This document shows, piece after piece, positions 53,016 through 61,977 of a DNA stretch of 64,000 nt. The translations under genes were made by a program, and so were the position numbers. Source of the DNA: Curtobacterium sp. MCPF17_052 (lineage in GTDB: Bacteria; Actinomycetota; Actinomycetes; Actinomycetales; Microbacteriaceae); assembly GCF_003234085.1 (NCBI RefSeq), contig NZ_QKSD01000002.1, positions 1-64,000 on the forward strand, read 5' to 3'. Position 1 is the first letter of the stretch. Each line of letters opens with the position of its first letter. The notes below the pieces were generated by a model. The model ran no database searches, was not told where the DNA came from, and saw only the letters and a list, made by a program, of their open reading frames with translations.

Positions 53016-53591
53016 ATGACGACAGCGAGGGGTTCCCTCCCGAAGACGGCGGAACGCATGGCGGGCAGCCAGCGGCGTGAGGCGACACTCGCCGCGGCGG
53101 CCGCGGTGTTCGCCCGCGAGGGCTACCACGGCGCCACCACGGAACGGATCGCGCAGGCCGCCGGGATCAGCCAGCCCTACGTGGTCCGGATGTTCGGCTC
53201 GAAGGAGAACCTGTTCCTCGCCGTCATCGACGGGTGCCTGGAGGCCGTGCTCGACACCTTCCGCGCAGCCCTCCACGACGGACCACAGCGGACGGCCACG
53301 GCACGCCTGGGTGAGGCCTACCGGACCCTCGCCACCGAGGACGGCGTGCACCTCATCGTGATGCAGGCGTACATGCTCGGCGCCGACCCGGTGATCGGGC
53401 CGGTGGCGCGGGACGGCTTCACCCGGATCCTCCGCTTCCTCGTCGACGACGCCGGGCTGTCCCTGGCCGCCGCCGAGGCGTTCCTGGCGAAGGGGATGCT
53501 CATCAACACGCTCCTCGGGATGCGTCTGGGCGACCACGACGACGAGCTCGCGCAGCGCTTCACGCAGGCGGTGTCCCACCCCGCCAGCTGA
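53016..53591 (+). CDS. TetR family repressor
   Basis: 191 residues with the N-terminal helix-turn-helix ATTERIAQAAGISQPYVVRMFGSKENLF (read in two parts, residues about 40-67) and a C-terminal ligand domain. It is divergent from the exporter it most likely controls, and from itself. TACCCT lies six bases before the ATG: a leaderless transcript. Confidence 0.92.
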   Translation: MTTARGSLPKTAERMAGSQRREATLAAAAAVFAREGYHGATTERIAQAAGISQPYVVRMFGSKENLFLAVIDGCLEAVLDTFRAALHDGPQRTATARLGEAYRTLATEDGVHLIVMQAYMLGADPVIGPVARDGFTRILRFLVDDAGLSLAAAEAFLAKGMLINTLLGMRLGDHDDELAQRFTQAVSHPAS

Positions 53592-53603
53592 CGGGAGGCA
53601 CGC

Positions 53604-54821
53604 TCAGGCCCCGGCGCGCTCCGCACCCTGGTGCCCGGAGTCGGTCAGATGCCCGGGGCCGGCCTGGTGCGGCGTCTCGGCCTGCAGGACCCGGTCCACC
53701 AGTGCTCTGACCGCCTCTGCCGCGCTCGGGCGCTGCCGCGTCTCGGCGCTCAGCCGACGGGCCGCGTCGAAGTGGTCTCGTCCGGCCAGCATCCGGTGCA
53801 CGGCCGGCCCCACTGCTCCGGGCTCGTCGACGACCACCGCCGTCCCGGCTGCCGCTGCCCGGGCGGCGTTGATGAACTGGTCCGCACCCTGCGGGAGCAG
53901 CACCATCGGGATGCCCACAGTCGCCGCGGCGAGCACGGTGCCGGCCCCGGCGGCGCTGACGACGAGGTCGACGCCGTCCAACAGGTCGCGCATCGGGCGG
54001 AACGGCACGAAGCGCACGTGCTCGGTGTCCGCCAGGGGCTCGCCGATCACGCCGACGGTGGCCACGACGTCCACCTCGTCGGGGTGGAAGCCGTCGAGGA
54101 TCGCCCGCAGCAGAGCGGCATCGCCGAAGACGGTGCCGAGCGTCACCAGGACGCGAGGCCGCCGGTCGGCGACAGGGAACAGGACCGGTGCTGCGGCCGC
54201 TCCGGGACCGCTGTGCGGCTCGGGACGGCTGTGCGGCTCGGACCGGAAGGGGATGGTGATCGGCGAGGGCGTCCAGCCGGGGGCCTGCAGTGTCACCGGG
54301 GTGGGGTCGAGGAGCGCGACGGGCGGTGCGGGGAGCAGTCCTCGCCGTTCGTAGCGTGGTAGCACCAGATCCGTCATCGGTTGCCGGAACACCTCCGGGA
54401 CCTCGGGCCCGAAGGCGACGACCGCGTACGGCACGCCGAGCTGCGCCGCGACGAGGGGCCCCACCAGGTCGACGGCGTCCGCGACGATGACGTCGGGTGC
54501 CCAGTCGGTCGCGACCCGCACGGCGTCGTCGATGGTCAGGTCGACGCGGGTGCCGGCGAAGAACTCCGCCACGGCCGCGGGTTCCGGCCGGTTCGCGGGG
54601 TCGCTCCCGGGGATGCGGCGGCCCACCTCGGCGAAGAGCTCGCCGGGCATCGGGCCGGCTGCCAGCACGGGGACCGTCGGCAGCTCGACCGACAGCGCGT
54701 CGCGCATGCCTTCGCTGGTGAGCAGGGCGACGTCGTGTCCGGCGGTCTGTGCCGCACGGGCGAGGGGGACGAGGGGCAGGAGGTGCCCGAGGGCCGGGAC
54801 AGCGGAGAAGAGGATGCGCAT
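53604..54821 (-). CDS. GT1 glycosyltransferase, macrolide-type (MGT/UGT)
   Basis: 405-residue GT-B enzyme beginning RILFSAVPALGHLLPLVPLA. The C-domain carries RVLVTLGTVFGD, VSAAGAGTVLAAATVGIPMVLLPQ and GADQFINAARA, where the Asp-Gln pair binds the sugar donor. Members glycosylate macrolides, terpenoids or flavonoids, often as detoxification. The usual His in the H-x-G donor motif is replaced (SAAGAG). A short SEPH/PEPH repeat lies in the interdomain linker. It sits beside an ABC exporter. Confidence 0.88.
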   Translation of the reverse strand: MRILFSAVPALGHLLPLVPLARAAQTAGHDVALLTSEGMRDALSVELPTVPVLAAGPMPGELFAEVGRRIPGSDPANRPEPAAVAEFFAGTRVDLTIDDAVRVATDWAPDVIVADAVDLVGPLVAAQLGVPYAVVAFGPEVPEVFRQPMTDLVLPRYERRGLLPAPPVALLDPTPVTLQAPGWTPSPITIPFRSEPHSRPEPHSGPGAAAAPVLFPVADRRPRVLVTLGTVFGDAALLRAILDGFHPDEVDVVATVGVIGEPLADTEHVRFVPFRPMRDLLDGVDLVVSAAGAGTVLAAATVGIPMVLLPQGADQFINAARAAAAGTAVVVDEPGAVGPAVHRMLAGRDHFDAARRLSAETRQRPSAAEAVRALVDRVLQAETPHQAGPGHLTDSGHQGAERAGA

Positions 54822-54860
54822 GGTTCTTCCTGGGGAGGGGATCGGGAGCGGGGAACGGGG

Positions 54861-56228
54861 TCAGTCAGCGGCGAGGACGAGCGGGATGCTGCGTCGGGCG
54901 CCGGTGACCAGGGGGAGTGTGCCGGCGGCGACCATGAGCACGGCACTGACGAGCGCAGCCGGGAGCGCGGCCGACAGGCCCAGGTGCGGGAGCGTGCCCG
55001 GTGTCGTCACGCCGAGGGCGAGAGCCTGACCGACGCTGGTCACGACGAGGACGGCCGCGGCGACGATGACCGCCGTGCCGACGAGGATCACGGACTCCCA
55101 GGCAGCGCGGGCGAGCACGATCCCGCGGGAACCGCCGGCGGCCTCGACGAGTGCGGCCTCCTGCTCCCGCGTCCGTCCCGCCATCAGGACCGTGGCGGCC
55201 GCGCCGAACAGCGAGACGAGCAGCGGCCCACCGAGCATGAGCAGGAAGCTCTGCGTGTCGATACCGCCCAGCGACCTGCCGGTCGTGCGTTCGACCGCAT
55301 CGCCGAGGGTCGCGAAACCGGCGGTGATGCTCCCGGGCAGGGCGATCGTCATGACGAGCGCGCTGACCGTCGCACTGCTCCGGCCGACGGCGAAACCGGC
55401 CGCGTTCCGAGCGAGGAACCACGAGGCCGAGCGGTGCGCTGGCACCACGGCGGTCCACGCCCGGAGGACGGACGGGAACACCGTCGGACCGATGGCGACG
55501 AAGGCCGCGGTGACGAGCGGTCCGACCAGCAGGACCTGTGCTCCCGCCCGGACGCCGCTGGCGGCGAGGCCGAGCGTCATCAGCGTCGCGAGGCCCAGCG
55601 CCACGATGCCGGCGGCCCAGCGCCGCCATCCCTTGCGGCGTCGGGCGGCTTCCGGTTCGCGGAGCACCTCGATCGGACGGACCAGGCCGGCCAGCCGGGA
55701 GGCCCGGAGGCTGCTGAGGACCACCACGGCGGTGACGGCCACCACGACCGCGACACCGCTGACCGGGCTGAAGCGCTCGTCGAGGCTCCGGAGCCCGTCC
55801 GAGGCGGAGAGCCCGTAGTGCAGGAAGACCGGCACGAACGGGGCCGCGACGAGGCACCCGATCGTGCTGCCGATGAGCGCGACGACGCCGAGCTGCAGAC
55901 GGACGACCAGGGTCACGGTGCCGGACGGCACACCGACAAGCTGCCAGAGGGCGTACCCACGGCGCTGCAGGTCGATCGTCAGACGGGTCACGCTGCCGAG
56001 GACCGCGGTCACGGCGACCACCGTCAGCACCACGACGAGTGAGGCGAGCGTCGCGAGTCCGCCGGCCCGGAGGAGATCACGCTCGCCGCCACCCTGCACG
56101 AGGACGAAGCCGGTCTCGAGCATCCCGGCGGCGACGGCAGCAGCAGCAGCGGTCGCCGCGCTCACGACGAGTGCGCCGATCCAGATGCCGACGTTGTACC
56201 GGAGGTCGCTGAGGACGAGTCGGAGCAT
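54861..56228 (-). CDS. FtsX-like ABC permease
   Basis: 455 residues with about eight membrane helices arranged as two FtsX-type units, each with a large loop. It pairs with the ATPase that ends two bases upstream. Such systems (MacB/BceB-related) expel macrolides, peptides or envelope-active agents. The N-terminal LRLVLSDLRYNVGIWIGALVV helix and the RRGYALWQLVGVPSGTV loop are characteristic. A dispersed-motif copy is read through at 55695-55707. Confidence 0.88.
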   Translation of the reverse strand: MLRLVLSDLRYNVGIWIGALVVSAATAAAAAVAAGMLETGFVLVQGGGERDLLRAGGLATLASLVVVLTVVAVTAVLGSVTRLTIDLQRRGYALWQLVGVPSGTVTLVVRLQLGVVALIGSTIGCLVAAPFVPVFLHYGLSASDGLRSLDERFSPVSGVAVVVAVTAVVVLSSLRASRLAGLVRPIEVLREPEAARRRKGWRRWAAGIVALGLATLMTLGLAASGVRAGAQVLLVGPLVTAAFVAIGPTVFPSVLRAWTAVVPAHRSASWFLARNAAGFAVGRSSATVSALVMTIALPGSITAGFATLGDAVERTTGRSLGGIDTQSFLLMLGGPLLVSLFGAAATVLMAGRTREQEAALVEAAGGSRGIVLARAAWESVILVGTAVIVAAAVLVVTSVGQALALGVTTPGTLPHLGLSAALPAALVSAVLMVAAGTLPLVTGARRSIPLVLAAD

Positions 56229-56229
56229 C

Positions 56230-56964
56230 TCAGGCCTCCTGCGCGGCCGCGGTGAGCGCCTCGAGGACCTCGGCGGCGTCCGGCCGGACGAGTTCGCGGT
56301 GGATGGTGCCGTCGCGGAGGACGAGGACGCGGTCGGCCCGGGCCGCGGCCTCCAGGTCGTGCGTGACCATCACGACCGCTCGCTCACCGGCGGCCACCTG
56401 ACGGAGCAGACCGAGGACAGCGTCCCCGGCGGTGGTGTCGAGGGCGCCGGTCGGTTCGTCCGCGAAGACGACGTCCGGCTCGGACGCCAGGACGCGGGCG
56501 ATCGCGACCCGCTGCTGCTGGCCGCCCGACAGGCTGCCCGGGCGGTGGTCGCCCCGGTCCGCCAGGCCCACCGCTGCCAGGGCCGCGTCGACGTCCGTCG
56601 CCGAGACCGGCCGGTGCGCCAGGCTGGCGGGAAGCGCGATGTTCTGCCGTGCCGTCAGCGACGGGATGAGGTTGAAGGACTGGAACACGAAGCCGACCGT
56701 CGAGCGGCGCAGTGCCTGCAGCTGCTTCGGACGGAGCGACTCGAGCCGCTGACCGGCGATGGACACCGAGCCGCTGTCGTAGGGCTCCAGTGCGGACAGA
56801 CAGTAGAGCAGGGTCGACTTGCCGGATCCGCTCGGTCCGACGATCGCGACGAACTCGCCCGGCAGGACGGACAGTGTCACGCCGCGGAGCACCGGGACCC
56901 GGGACTGTTCCGGGCCGGCGAAGGACTTGGTCAGGTCCTGGGCGTGCAGGAGTGGTTCGGTCAT
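56230..56964 (-). CDS. ABC transporter ATP-binding protein (MacB/LolD-like)
   Basis: 244-residue ATPase: Walker A GPSGSGKS, Q-loop FVFQSFNLIPSLTARQN, signature LSGGQQQRVAIARVL, Walker B VVFADEPTGALD, switch His in VTHDLEAA. All motifs intact. It belongs with the FtsX-like permease downstream. An inverted repeat (57017-57042) lies 50 bases upstream and may be its operator or an attenuator. Confidence 0.92.
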   Translation of the reverse strand: MTEPLLHAQDLTKSFAGPEQSRVPVLRGVTLSVLPGEFVAIVGPSGSGKSTLLYCLSALEPYDSGSVSIAGQRLESLRPKQLQALRRSTVGFVFQSFNLIPSLTARQNIALPASLAHRPVSATDVDAALAAVGLADRGDHRPGSLSGGQQQRVAIARVLASEPDVVFADEPTGALDTTAGDAVLGLLRQVAAGERAVVMVTHDLEAAARADRVLVLRDGTIHRELVRPDAAEVLEALTAAAQEA

Positions 56965-57016
56965 GGCGTCAGTCCATCTCGTTCGGGGCGGCGGGTCACT
57001 GGTGTGGGCAGGAGGT

Positions 57017-57042
57017 CCGTGGTGGAGCAGGCTCCACCACGG
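57017..57042. promoter_or_regulatory. 11-bp inverted repeat before the ABC ATPase gene
   Basis: CCGTGGTGGAG-CAGG-CTCCACCACGG, perfect. It is either the terminator of the small upstream gene or a regulatory site of the exporter operon. Confidence 0.6.
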
Positions 57043-57082
57043 CAGGGCGTCGGCAGTGGGATGGTGCGGCGAGGGGCCGTCG

Positions 57083-57270
57083 TCAGGGCACGACGGCGCC
57101 CGCGTCGCGCTGGAGCAGGACCAGCACACGGGCGTACCGCCGCTCCTGGTACACGCCGTGCGCGGTCGCGAGCACCGCTGCCGCGGCGATGCCGGTGGTG
57201 AGGGTGCCCCGCGGTCCGAGCACGGTCGAGGCCCGGCGAGCGCGACGACGTACTCGGAGGGGTCGGGCAC
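57083..57270 (-). pseudogene. Small membrane-protein gene with a single-base frameshift
   Basis: GTG 57270 is preceded by GGGAGG at ideal spacing and reads PDPSEYVVALAG. The coding signal then continues in another frame as ASTVLGPRGTLTTG, a hydrophobic stretch, and YQERRYARVLVLLQRD to a stop at 57083. Adding one G in the GGG run near 57230 would restore a 62-residue, single-span protein. It may be a true mutation, a sequencing error or programmed slippage. Between here and 57510 no other gene is seen. Confidence 0.5.
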
Positions 57271-57510
57271 AGTGCCTCCCGGCGGTCGTCGGCCGGACCA
57301 CTCGGCCGCGGCACCAGCGCCACGCGGAACGACCGTCCACACGGCGGCGGCTCCTGGTCGGGAACCGTCAGGAGGAGCGTCCCAGCCGCCCTGCGGCGGG
57401 CGCATCCGTTGCGTGACGTAACCCCGTGCCTCCCGGCCGTCGGGGTCCGCCGAGCCGCTGCCTGGAGGCTCGGGGCCGCGTCGGCGGGCCGGTGCCGCGT
57501 CGGCGGACCG

Positions 57511-60345
57511 TCAGTCGGCGTAGCCGTTCGCGGCGAGCGCTTCGGTGAGTCCGGTGCGGCTCGTCACCCCGAGCTTCGGGAACAGCTTGTAGAGGTGGGT
57601 GCTGACGGTGCGGTGCGAGAGGTAGATGCGGTCCGCGATCTCGCGGTTCGACATGCCGTCGGCGGCGAGCCGGGCGATCTGCAGTTCCTGCGGCGTCAGC
57701 GGGTTGCTCGTCGTCGGGCGCTCGGTGGTGTCGCGGAGTGGGACCTCGCCGGCGGCGCGGAGTTCGGCGGCGGCGCGGGCGGCGAAGACGGGGGTGCCGG
57801 CGGCGTCGAACTCGCCGAGCGCGTCCCGGAGGTGTTCGCGTGCCTCGACGACGCGGCGTTCCCGTCGGAGCCACTCGCCGAAGAGCAGGCGGGTGCGGGC
57901 GAGTTCGATCGGGGACTCGCTGAGTTGGCCGGCCTCGATGGCCCGTGACCAGTAGTGTTCGGCCTCGTCGGCCGGGGCGAGGAGCGCGCGGCTCCGGAGC
58001 ACCAGGGACGTCAGGTGTGCGGAGTGGAAACCGCTCGCGACGGCCTCGGCCTCTGCCAGGTCCTCGGTCACCGTCTCGGGGCGTCCGCCGTGCACGGCTG
58101 CCTCGGTGCGGTCGGCGATGGCCCAGAGCGCCCGTGTCGGGTGCACGGCCATGTGGGTGAACTCGACGAGGGCGTCCCGGTAGCGGTGCTGGCCGAGGGC
58201 GATGAGTCCGGCGGCCCATCGTGCGTCGGCGCTGGAGAGGGCGAGTCGCCCGCCCGTGGACCGGGACGAGCTGTCACGGATCGCGCGCCGTGCGGCCTCG
58301 ACGTCTCCGAGCAGGGCGTAGGCACGGGCGAGGGTGCCGTGGGCGATCCCCGCGACGAGGGGGATCTGGCTGTCTCCGGCCATCCGCGCGGCGTACTCGG
58401 CGTCGGCGACGGCGTCCCGCACCCGGCCGCGGAGCAGCAGGATGGTCGCCCGTCCGCGGAGCGCCTGGGTCTCGTCGGCGACGGCGCCGAGCTCGTGGGC
58501 CCGTTCGTAGGCCAGCTCCCAGCAGGTCAGCGCGGTCTCGAGGTCCTGCAGTGACTCGGCCGCGATGGCGAGCGACGCCATGCCGAGTGGTGAGGCGAGG
58601 AGTTGCGGTACGAGGTGGGGGAGGTTCGCCCGGGCGGCGGGGGCGGCACCGAGTGGGGTCAGCAGCGCGAGTGCCACGGGCTTCAGCGGGCTCGTGGACG
58701 GGATCGTGCGGAGCTCCGACTCGAGCGCGTGCCACTCGGCCCGGGGGCGGTTCCGGCCGCGTACGACCAGCGCGGCGGCCCACAGCACCTCGACGAGGCG
58801 GTCGGCGTGCTCGGGACCGGCGAGGACCGATCGGACCCGGTCCATCTCGAGTGGCGGTGCGCCCACGGAGCCCGTCGTCAGGCTGAGCACCGTACGGGTG
58901 ACCGCGGTCTCGGTGACGGTCTGGGCGTCGCCGGCCAGGGAGTCGACCTGCGCGAGGAGCTCGATCGCCTCGCTCGTCATGCCGGCGGCTCGCGCGGTCT
59001 CGGCGGCGCGCCCGAGGCGGCGGGCCCGCCCCACCACGCCCTGGGAGAGGGTGGCGGCACGCTCGTACGCCCGGACGGCCTCCGGTCGGGCGCCCCGCTG
59101 TTCGGCCCGGCGGGCGACGGCCTCGAGGTCCGCGGCGATGGTCTCGTCCCGTTCGAACGTCGCCGAGGCGCGGTGCCAGGCGGCACGGGTCTCGTCGCGC
59201 GCGACGGATGCGAGCGCCCGGTGGGCGGCGGCGAGTTCCGCCGCGGAGGCGTTGCCGATCACCGCCGACCGGAGGAGCGGGTGCCGGAAGTGCAGGGACG
59301 CGAAGTCGGTGCGGAGGAGCCCCCGGACCTCGAGTGGTTCCAGGTCGTCGAGGCCGAGGTCCATCGTCCGTGCGGCCGCCATCACGTCCTGCAGGGCAGC
59401 GTCGTCGGCGACCGCCGCGAGGACGAGGAACGCGCGGCTGGCGACGGGCACGGCGGAGAGCTGGTCGAGGAACGCCTGCTCGAGGCGACGTGTGGTCGGC
59501 AGGCGCGAGGAGAGCGACGTGCCCGCGACCCCGGTGGCGGCGAGCGCGGCAGGGAGTTCGTGGAGGGCGAGTGGGTTCCCCCCTGCCTCGGTGAGGATCC
59601 GGCGGCGAGCCGTGTCGGAGAGTGGCCGAGGGAGGGTGTCGGCGAGCGTGGCGAGGAGCGTCTCGGCGGCGTCGGCTCCGAGCGGACCGAGGTCGAACCG
59701 GGGGAACGAGCACGGCAGGGTGACGTGGACGTCGTGCCCGGTCCTGGCCGTCGCGATGACGACGATCGGTGCGTTCGAGAGCCGGAGTCCGATGAAGTCG
59801 AGCACCTCGGCGCTCGACCGGTCGGTCCACTGCATGTCCTCGGCGAGGACGAGCACCGGCCGGCGGGACGCGGCTTCCTCGAGCAGTCCGAGTGCGGCCG
59901 TGCTCACCAGGAGGCGGTCGGGGACTGGTCCCTCCTCCACGGCGAACGCGGTGAGCAGGGCCGTGCGTTGCCGGTCGGGCAACGCTGCGACGTACGGCAG
60001 CAGCGGGTGGAGCAGCTCGTGGAGGCCGTCGAAGCCGACCGTGTTCGACCCTTGCAATCCGGTGCACCGGAGGACCCGGAAGCCGGCCTGCCGGGCGTGC
60101 TGTTCCACGGCGGTCACCAGGGCGGTCTTGCCGATGCCGGCTTCGCCCTCGACCAGGACGGCGGCGCCGCCCTGTCGGTCGCCGTTGCTGTCTGCGGCGT
60201 CGCTCCGGGCGGCGTCCACGAGTCCGGTCAGGACGGCGAGTTCCTCGGAGCGGCCGAACAGGACGGGCGATCCGGCGGGCAGTGCCCGTGCGGTGGCAGC
60301 ACCGGGTGCGGACGGGAGGCTCGTCCCGACTCCGTCAGCAGCCAT
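57511..60345 (-). CDS. LAL-type LuxR transcriptional regulator
   Basis: 944-residue regulator: N-terminal AAA+/NACHT-like ATPase with Walker A GEAGIGKT (residues 67-74) and Walker B VLVLAEDMQWTD, a long TPR-like middle, and a C-terminal LuxR helix-turn-helix (LTPQELQIARLAADGMSNREIADRIYLSHRTVSTHL, in pieces, about 880-925). Such LAL proteins control secondary metabolism or catabolic genes in response to an inducer. ATG 60345 has AGGAG upstream. A dispersed-motif copy encodes SLPS at residues 9-12. Confidence 0.93.
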   Translation of the reverse strand: MAADGVGTSLPSAPGAATARALPAGSPVLFGRSEELAVLTGLVDAARSDAADSNGDRQGGAAVLVEGEAGIGKTALVTAVEQHARQAGFRVLRCTGLQGSNTVGFDGLHELLHPLLPYVAALPDRQRTALLTAFAVEEGPVPDRLLVSTAALGLLEEAASRRPVLVLAEDMQWTDRSSAEVLDFIGLRLSNAPIVVIATARTGHDVHVTLPCSFPRFDLGPLGADAAETLLATLADTLPRPLSDTARRRILTEAGGNPLALHELPAALAATGVAGTSLSSRLPTTRRLEQAFLDQLSAVPVASRAFLVLAAVADDAALQDVMAAARTMDLGLDDLEPLEVRGLLRTDFASLHFRHPLLRSAVIGNASAAELAAAHRALASVARDETRAAWHRASATFERDETIAADLEAVARRAEQRGARPEAVRAYERAATLSQGVVGRARRLGRAAETARAAGMTSEAIELLAQVDSLAGDAQTVTETAVTRTVLSLTTGSVGAPPLEMDRVRSVLAGPEHADRLVEVLWAAALVVRGRNRPRAEWHALESELRTIPSTSPLKPVALALLTPLGAAPAARANLPHLVPQLLASPLGMASLAIAAESLQDLETALTCWELAYERAHELGAVADETQALRGRATILLLRGRVRDAVADAEYAARMAGDSQIPLVAGIAHGTLARAYALLGDVEAARRAIRDSSSRSTGGRLALSSADARWAAGLIALGQHRYRDALVEFTHMAVHPTRALWAIADRTEAAVHGGRPETVTEDLAEAEAVASGFHSAHLTSLVLRSRALLAPADEAEHYWSRAIEAGQLSESPIELARTRLLFGEWLRRERRVVEAREHLRDALGEFDAAGTPVFAARAAAELRAAGEVPLRDTTERPTTSNPLTPQELQIARLAADGMSNREIADRIYLSHRTVSTHLYKLFPKLGVTSRTGLTEALAANGYAD

Positions 60346-60435
60346 GCGCGGTGCTCCTCGTCGATTGCGTGATCTTTCACACAAAGTACGGGGTGCGCGG
60401 GCGACGGGCAAGCCGGCCGCGGGGGCGGCGCGTCG

Positions 60436-60951
60436 CTACGGGTGGTCCTCCGGGCGTGGCAGGGTGCCGTGGTCGATGACGGTCTCGTAGACCCGCTCGA
60501 GGACCCCGGCGAACGCGGGGAGTTCGGCATCGCCGAGTCCGCTGAAGAACATCGCCCGGACGAGTTCGGTGTGCCGGGGCGTGGCCTCGCGGAGGGTGCC
60601 CCACCCGTCGTCGGTCAGCGCCACGGCGGTGCTGCGTCGGTCGCGCTCCCAACGGCGGAGGTCCACCAGCCCCCGCTCGGCCAGACGCTTCGTGTGGTGC
60701 GACGCGCGACTGCGCTCCCACCCGATGCGGGTCGCGAGGGCGGACATCGTCATCTCGCCGCCGGGCTCGCTGGTCAGGGCGACGAGGACGTCGTAGTCGG
60801 CCAGTGAGATGTCGCTGTCGGCACGCAGCTGCCGGTTCATCTCGTAGCGCATCCGCAGCTGCAGCTTCATCCACGCGTACCAGACCCGCGTCTGCTCGGC
60901 GGTGAGGAACGCGTAGGGCGACTCCGGGGGCACCTCGGCCTGCGCTGCCAT
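60436..60951 (-). CDS. MarR family regulator
   Basis: 171 residues with winged helix MTMSALATRIGWERSRASHHTKRLAERGLVD (in two parts, about 65-97) and beta-wing RDRRSTAVALTDDG. Dimeric repressors of this family respond to small aromatic or oxidising compounds. GGGAGGTGA lies before the ATG, inside a dispersed-motif copy. It follows a four-gene metabolic unit in the same direction and probably controls it. Confidence 0.9.
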   Translation of the reverse strand: MAAQAEVPPESPYAFLTAEQTRVWYAWMKLQLRMRYEMNRQLRADSDISLADYDVLVALTSEPGGEMTMSALATRIGWERSRASHHTKRLAERGLVDLRRWERDRRSTAVALTDDGWGTLREATPRHTELVRAMFFSGLGDAELPAFAGVLERVYETVIDHGTLPRPEDHP

Positions 60952-60970
60952 CGTCCGTCACCTCCCGTCG

Positions 60971-60987
60971 CCCGATGCTCGGGCGCC
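60971..60987. promoter_or_regulatory. CGCCCGA-TGC-TCGGGCG inverted repeat before marR
   Basis: Perfect 7-bp arms, 19 bases before the MarR start and 45 after the previous gene. Operator or terminator; a partial copy (GCCCGAGC) recurs at about 61007. Confidence 0.5.
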
Positions 60988-61031
60988 CACCATCATCGCA
61001 GGGTGCCCGAGCGTCGCGGGTGAGTCGTCGT

Positions 61032-61400
61032 TCAGGCGGGCGGCGCGCTCGTCAGGAGCGTGTAGACCCTCGCGATCGTGTCGCCCTCGACGAAGCAGAT
61101 GTCCATGCCGGACACCACGGGCTCCTGCCCTTCCGGTCCGAAGTGCCAGGCCAGGTAGCCCATGCCGTGGTTCTCGTACACGGGGCCGGCCGGTGTGAAG
61201 ACGAACCCCGGGGCTTCGTCGAGCAGCCGCTGCGCCTTCGCGTGCAGGGCGTCGTGGCCGGTGACGACCTCGTCGGGGTCGAGGAAGGTGACGTCGGCGG
61301 CGTAGGTGCGCTCGATCGCTGCCCGGCGGCGTTCGGGGTCGCGTTCGCCGAAGACCTCGAACAGGTTGGCGTGCATCAGGGACTCGAGGGGTTGCGACAT
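61032..61400 (-). CDS. NTF2/SnoaL-like protein
   Basis: 122-residue alpha+beta barrel protein of the nuclear transport factor 2-like family. The pattern TYAADVTFLDPDEVVTGHDAL and the closing GMDICFVEGDTIARVYTLL are typical. Members are small isomerases, hydrolases or binding proteins. GGAG precedes the ATG. Adjacent to a second NTF2-like gene 31 bases upstream. Confidence 0.85.
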   Translation of the reverse strand: MSQPLESLMHANLFEVFGERDPERRRAAIERTYAADVTFLDPDEVVTGHDALHAKAQRLLDEAPGFVFTPAGPVYENHGMGYLAWHFGPEGQEPVVSGMDICFVEGDTIARVYTLLTSAPPA

Positions 61401-61431
61401 GGGGTTCTCCGTGGGTGCTGGTCGTGGGTGG

Positions 61432-61893
61432 TCAGGGGTGCGACGGGGACCTGTCGGTCCAGTCGAACACGAGGTGCCGGCGGGCGATCGCCCACGTCCC
61501 GTCGACCCGGACGAACTGGTCCAGGTAGCGGATCGACATCGTCAGGAGCGTGCGTGCTCCGTCGTCCTGCAGGACGTGGAAGGCGACGCAGTACGTCTCA
61601 CCCTCGGCGGAGTCGGCGCCCGTGAACCGGATCGTCGACTGCCCGTTGAGGTACGTCGTCACGTCGTACTGCTCGATCAGGCCGGCGAAGGTCTCGGCGA
61701 GCCGGTCACGCCCGCGGATGGTGTCCCCGGGCTCGGTGGTCGAGGGGTCGCCCTGGAACAGGACGACGACGCCGTCCTCGGTGAACACCGAGGCCTCGAG
61801 CTGTGCGTCCCGCCGGGCGGCACCGCGGGCGTAGGTCGCGAGCAGGGTGCGGATCTGCTCGCGGTCGATGAGGGTCGTCAGGGTCTCGTCCAT
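61432..61893 (-). CDS. SnoaL-like domain protein
   Basis: 153 residues of the SnoaL_4/NTF2 type: LIDREQIRTLLATYARGAARRD, FTEDGVVVLFQGD and a C-terminal WAIARRHLVFDWTDR. Related proteins accompany ring-hydroxylating or ketone-metabolising enzymes. GGAGGA precedes the ATG. It is likely co-transcribed with the esterase and SDR genes upstream. Confidence 0.85.
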   Translation of the reverse strand: MDETLTTLIDREQIRTLLATYARGAARRDAQLEASVFTEDGVVVLFQGDPSTTEPGDTIRGRDRLAETFAGLIEQYDVTTYLNGQSTIRFTGADSAEGETYCVAFHVLQDDGARTLLTMSIRYLDQFVRVDGTWAIARRHLVFDWTDRSPSHP

Positions 61894-61977
61894 GGTGCTC
61901 CTCCGTGCGGGTCGGGTCGGTGGTCGCCCGTCGGGACGGGACGGGGCGTCCGGGTCGGCCCCGTCCCGTCGTCCGGG

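Noticed and set aside
58565..60490. Two plus-strand frames of about 600 codons opposite the LAL regulator
   Set aside because: Ser/Arg- and Gly/Glu-rich antisense translations; the minus-strand gene has Walker and LuxR motifs.
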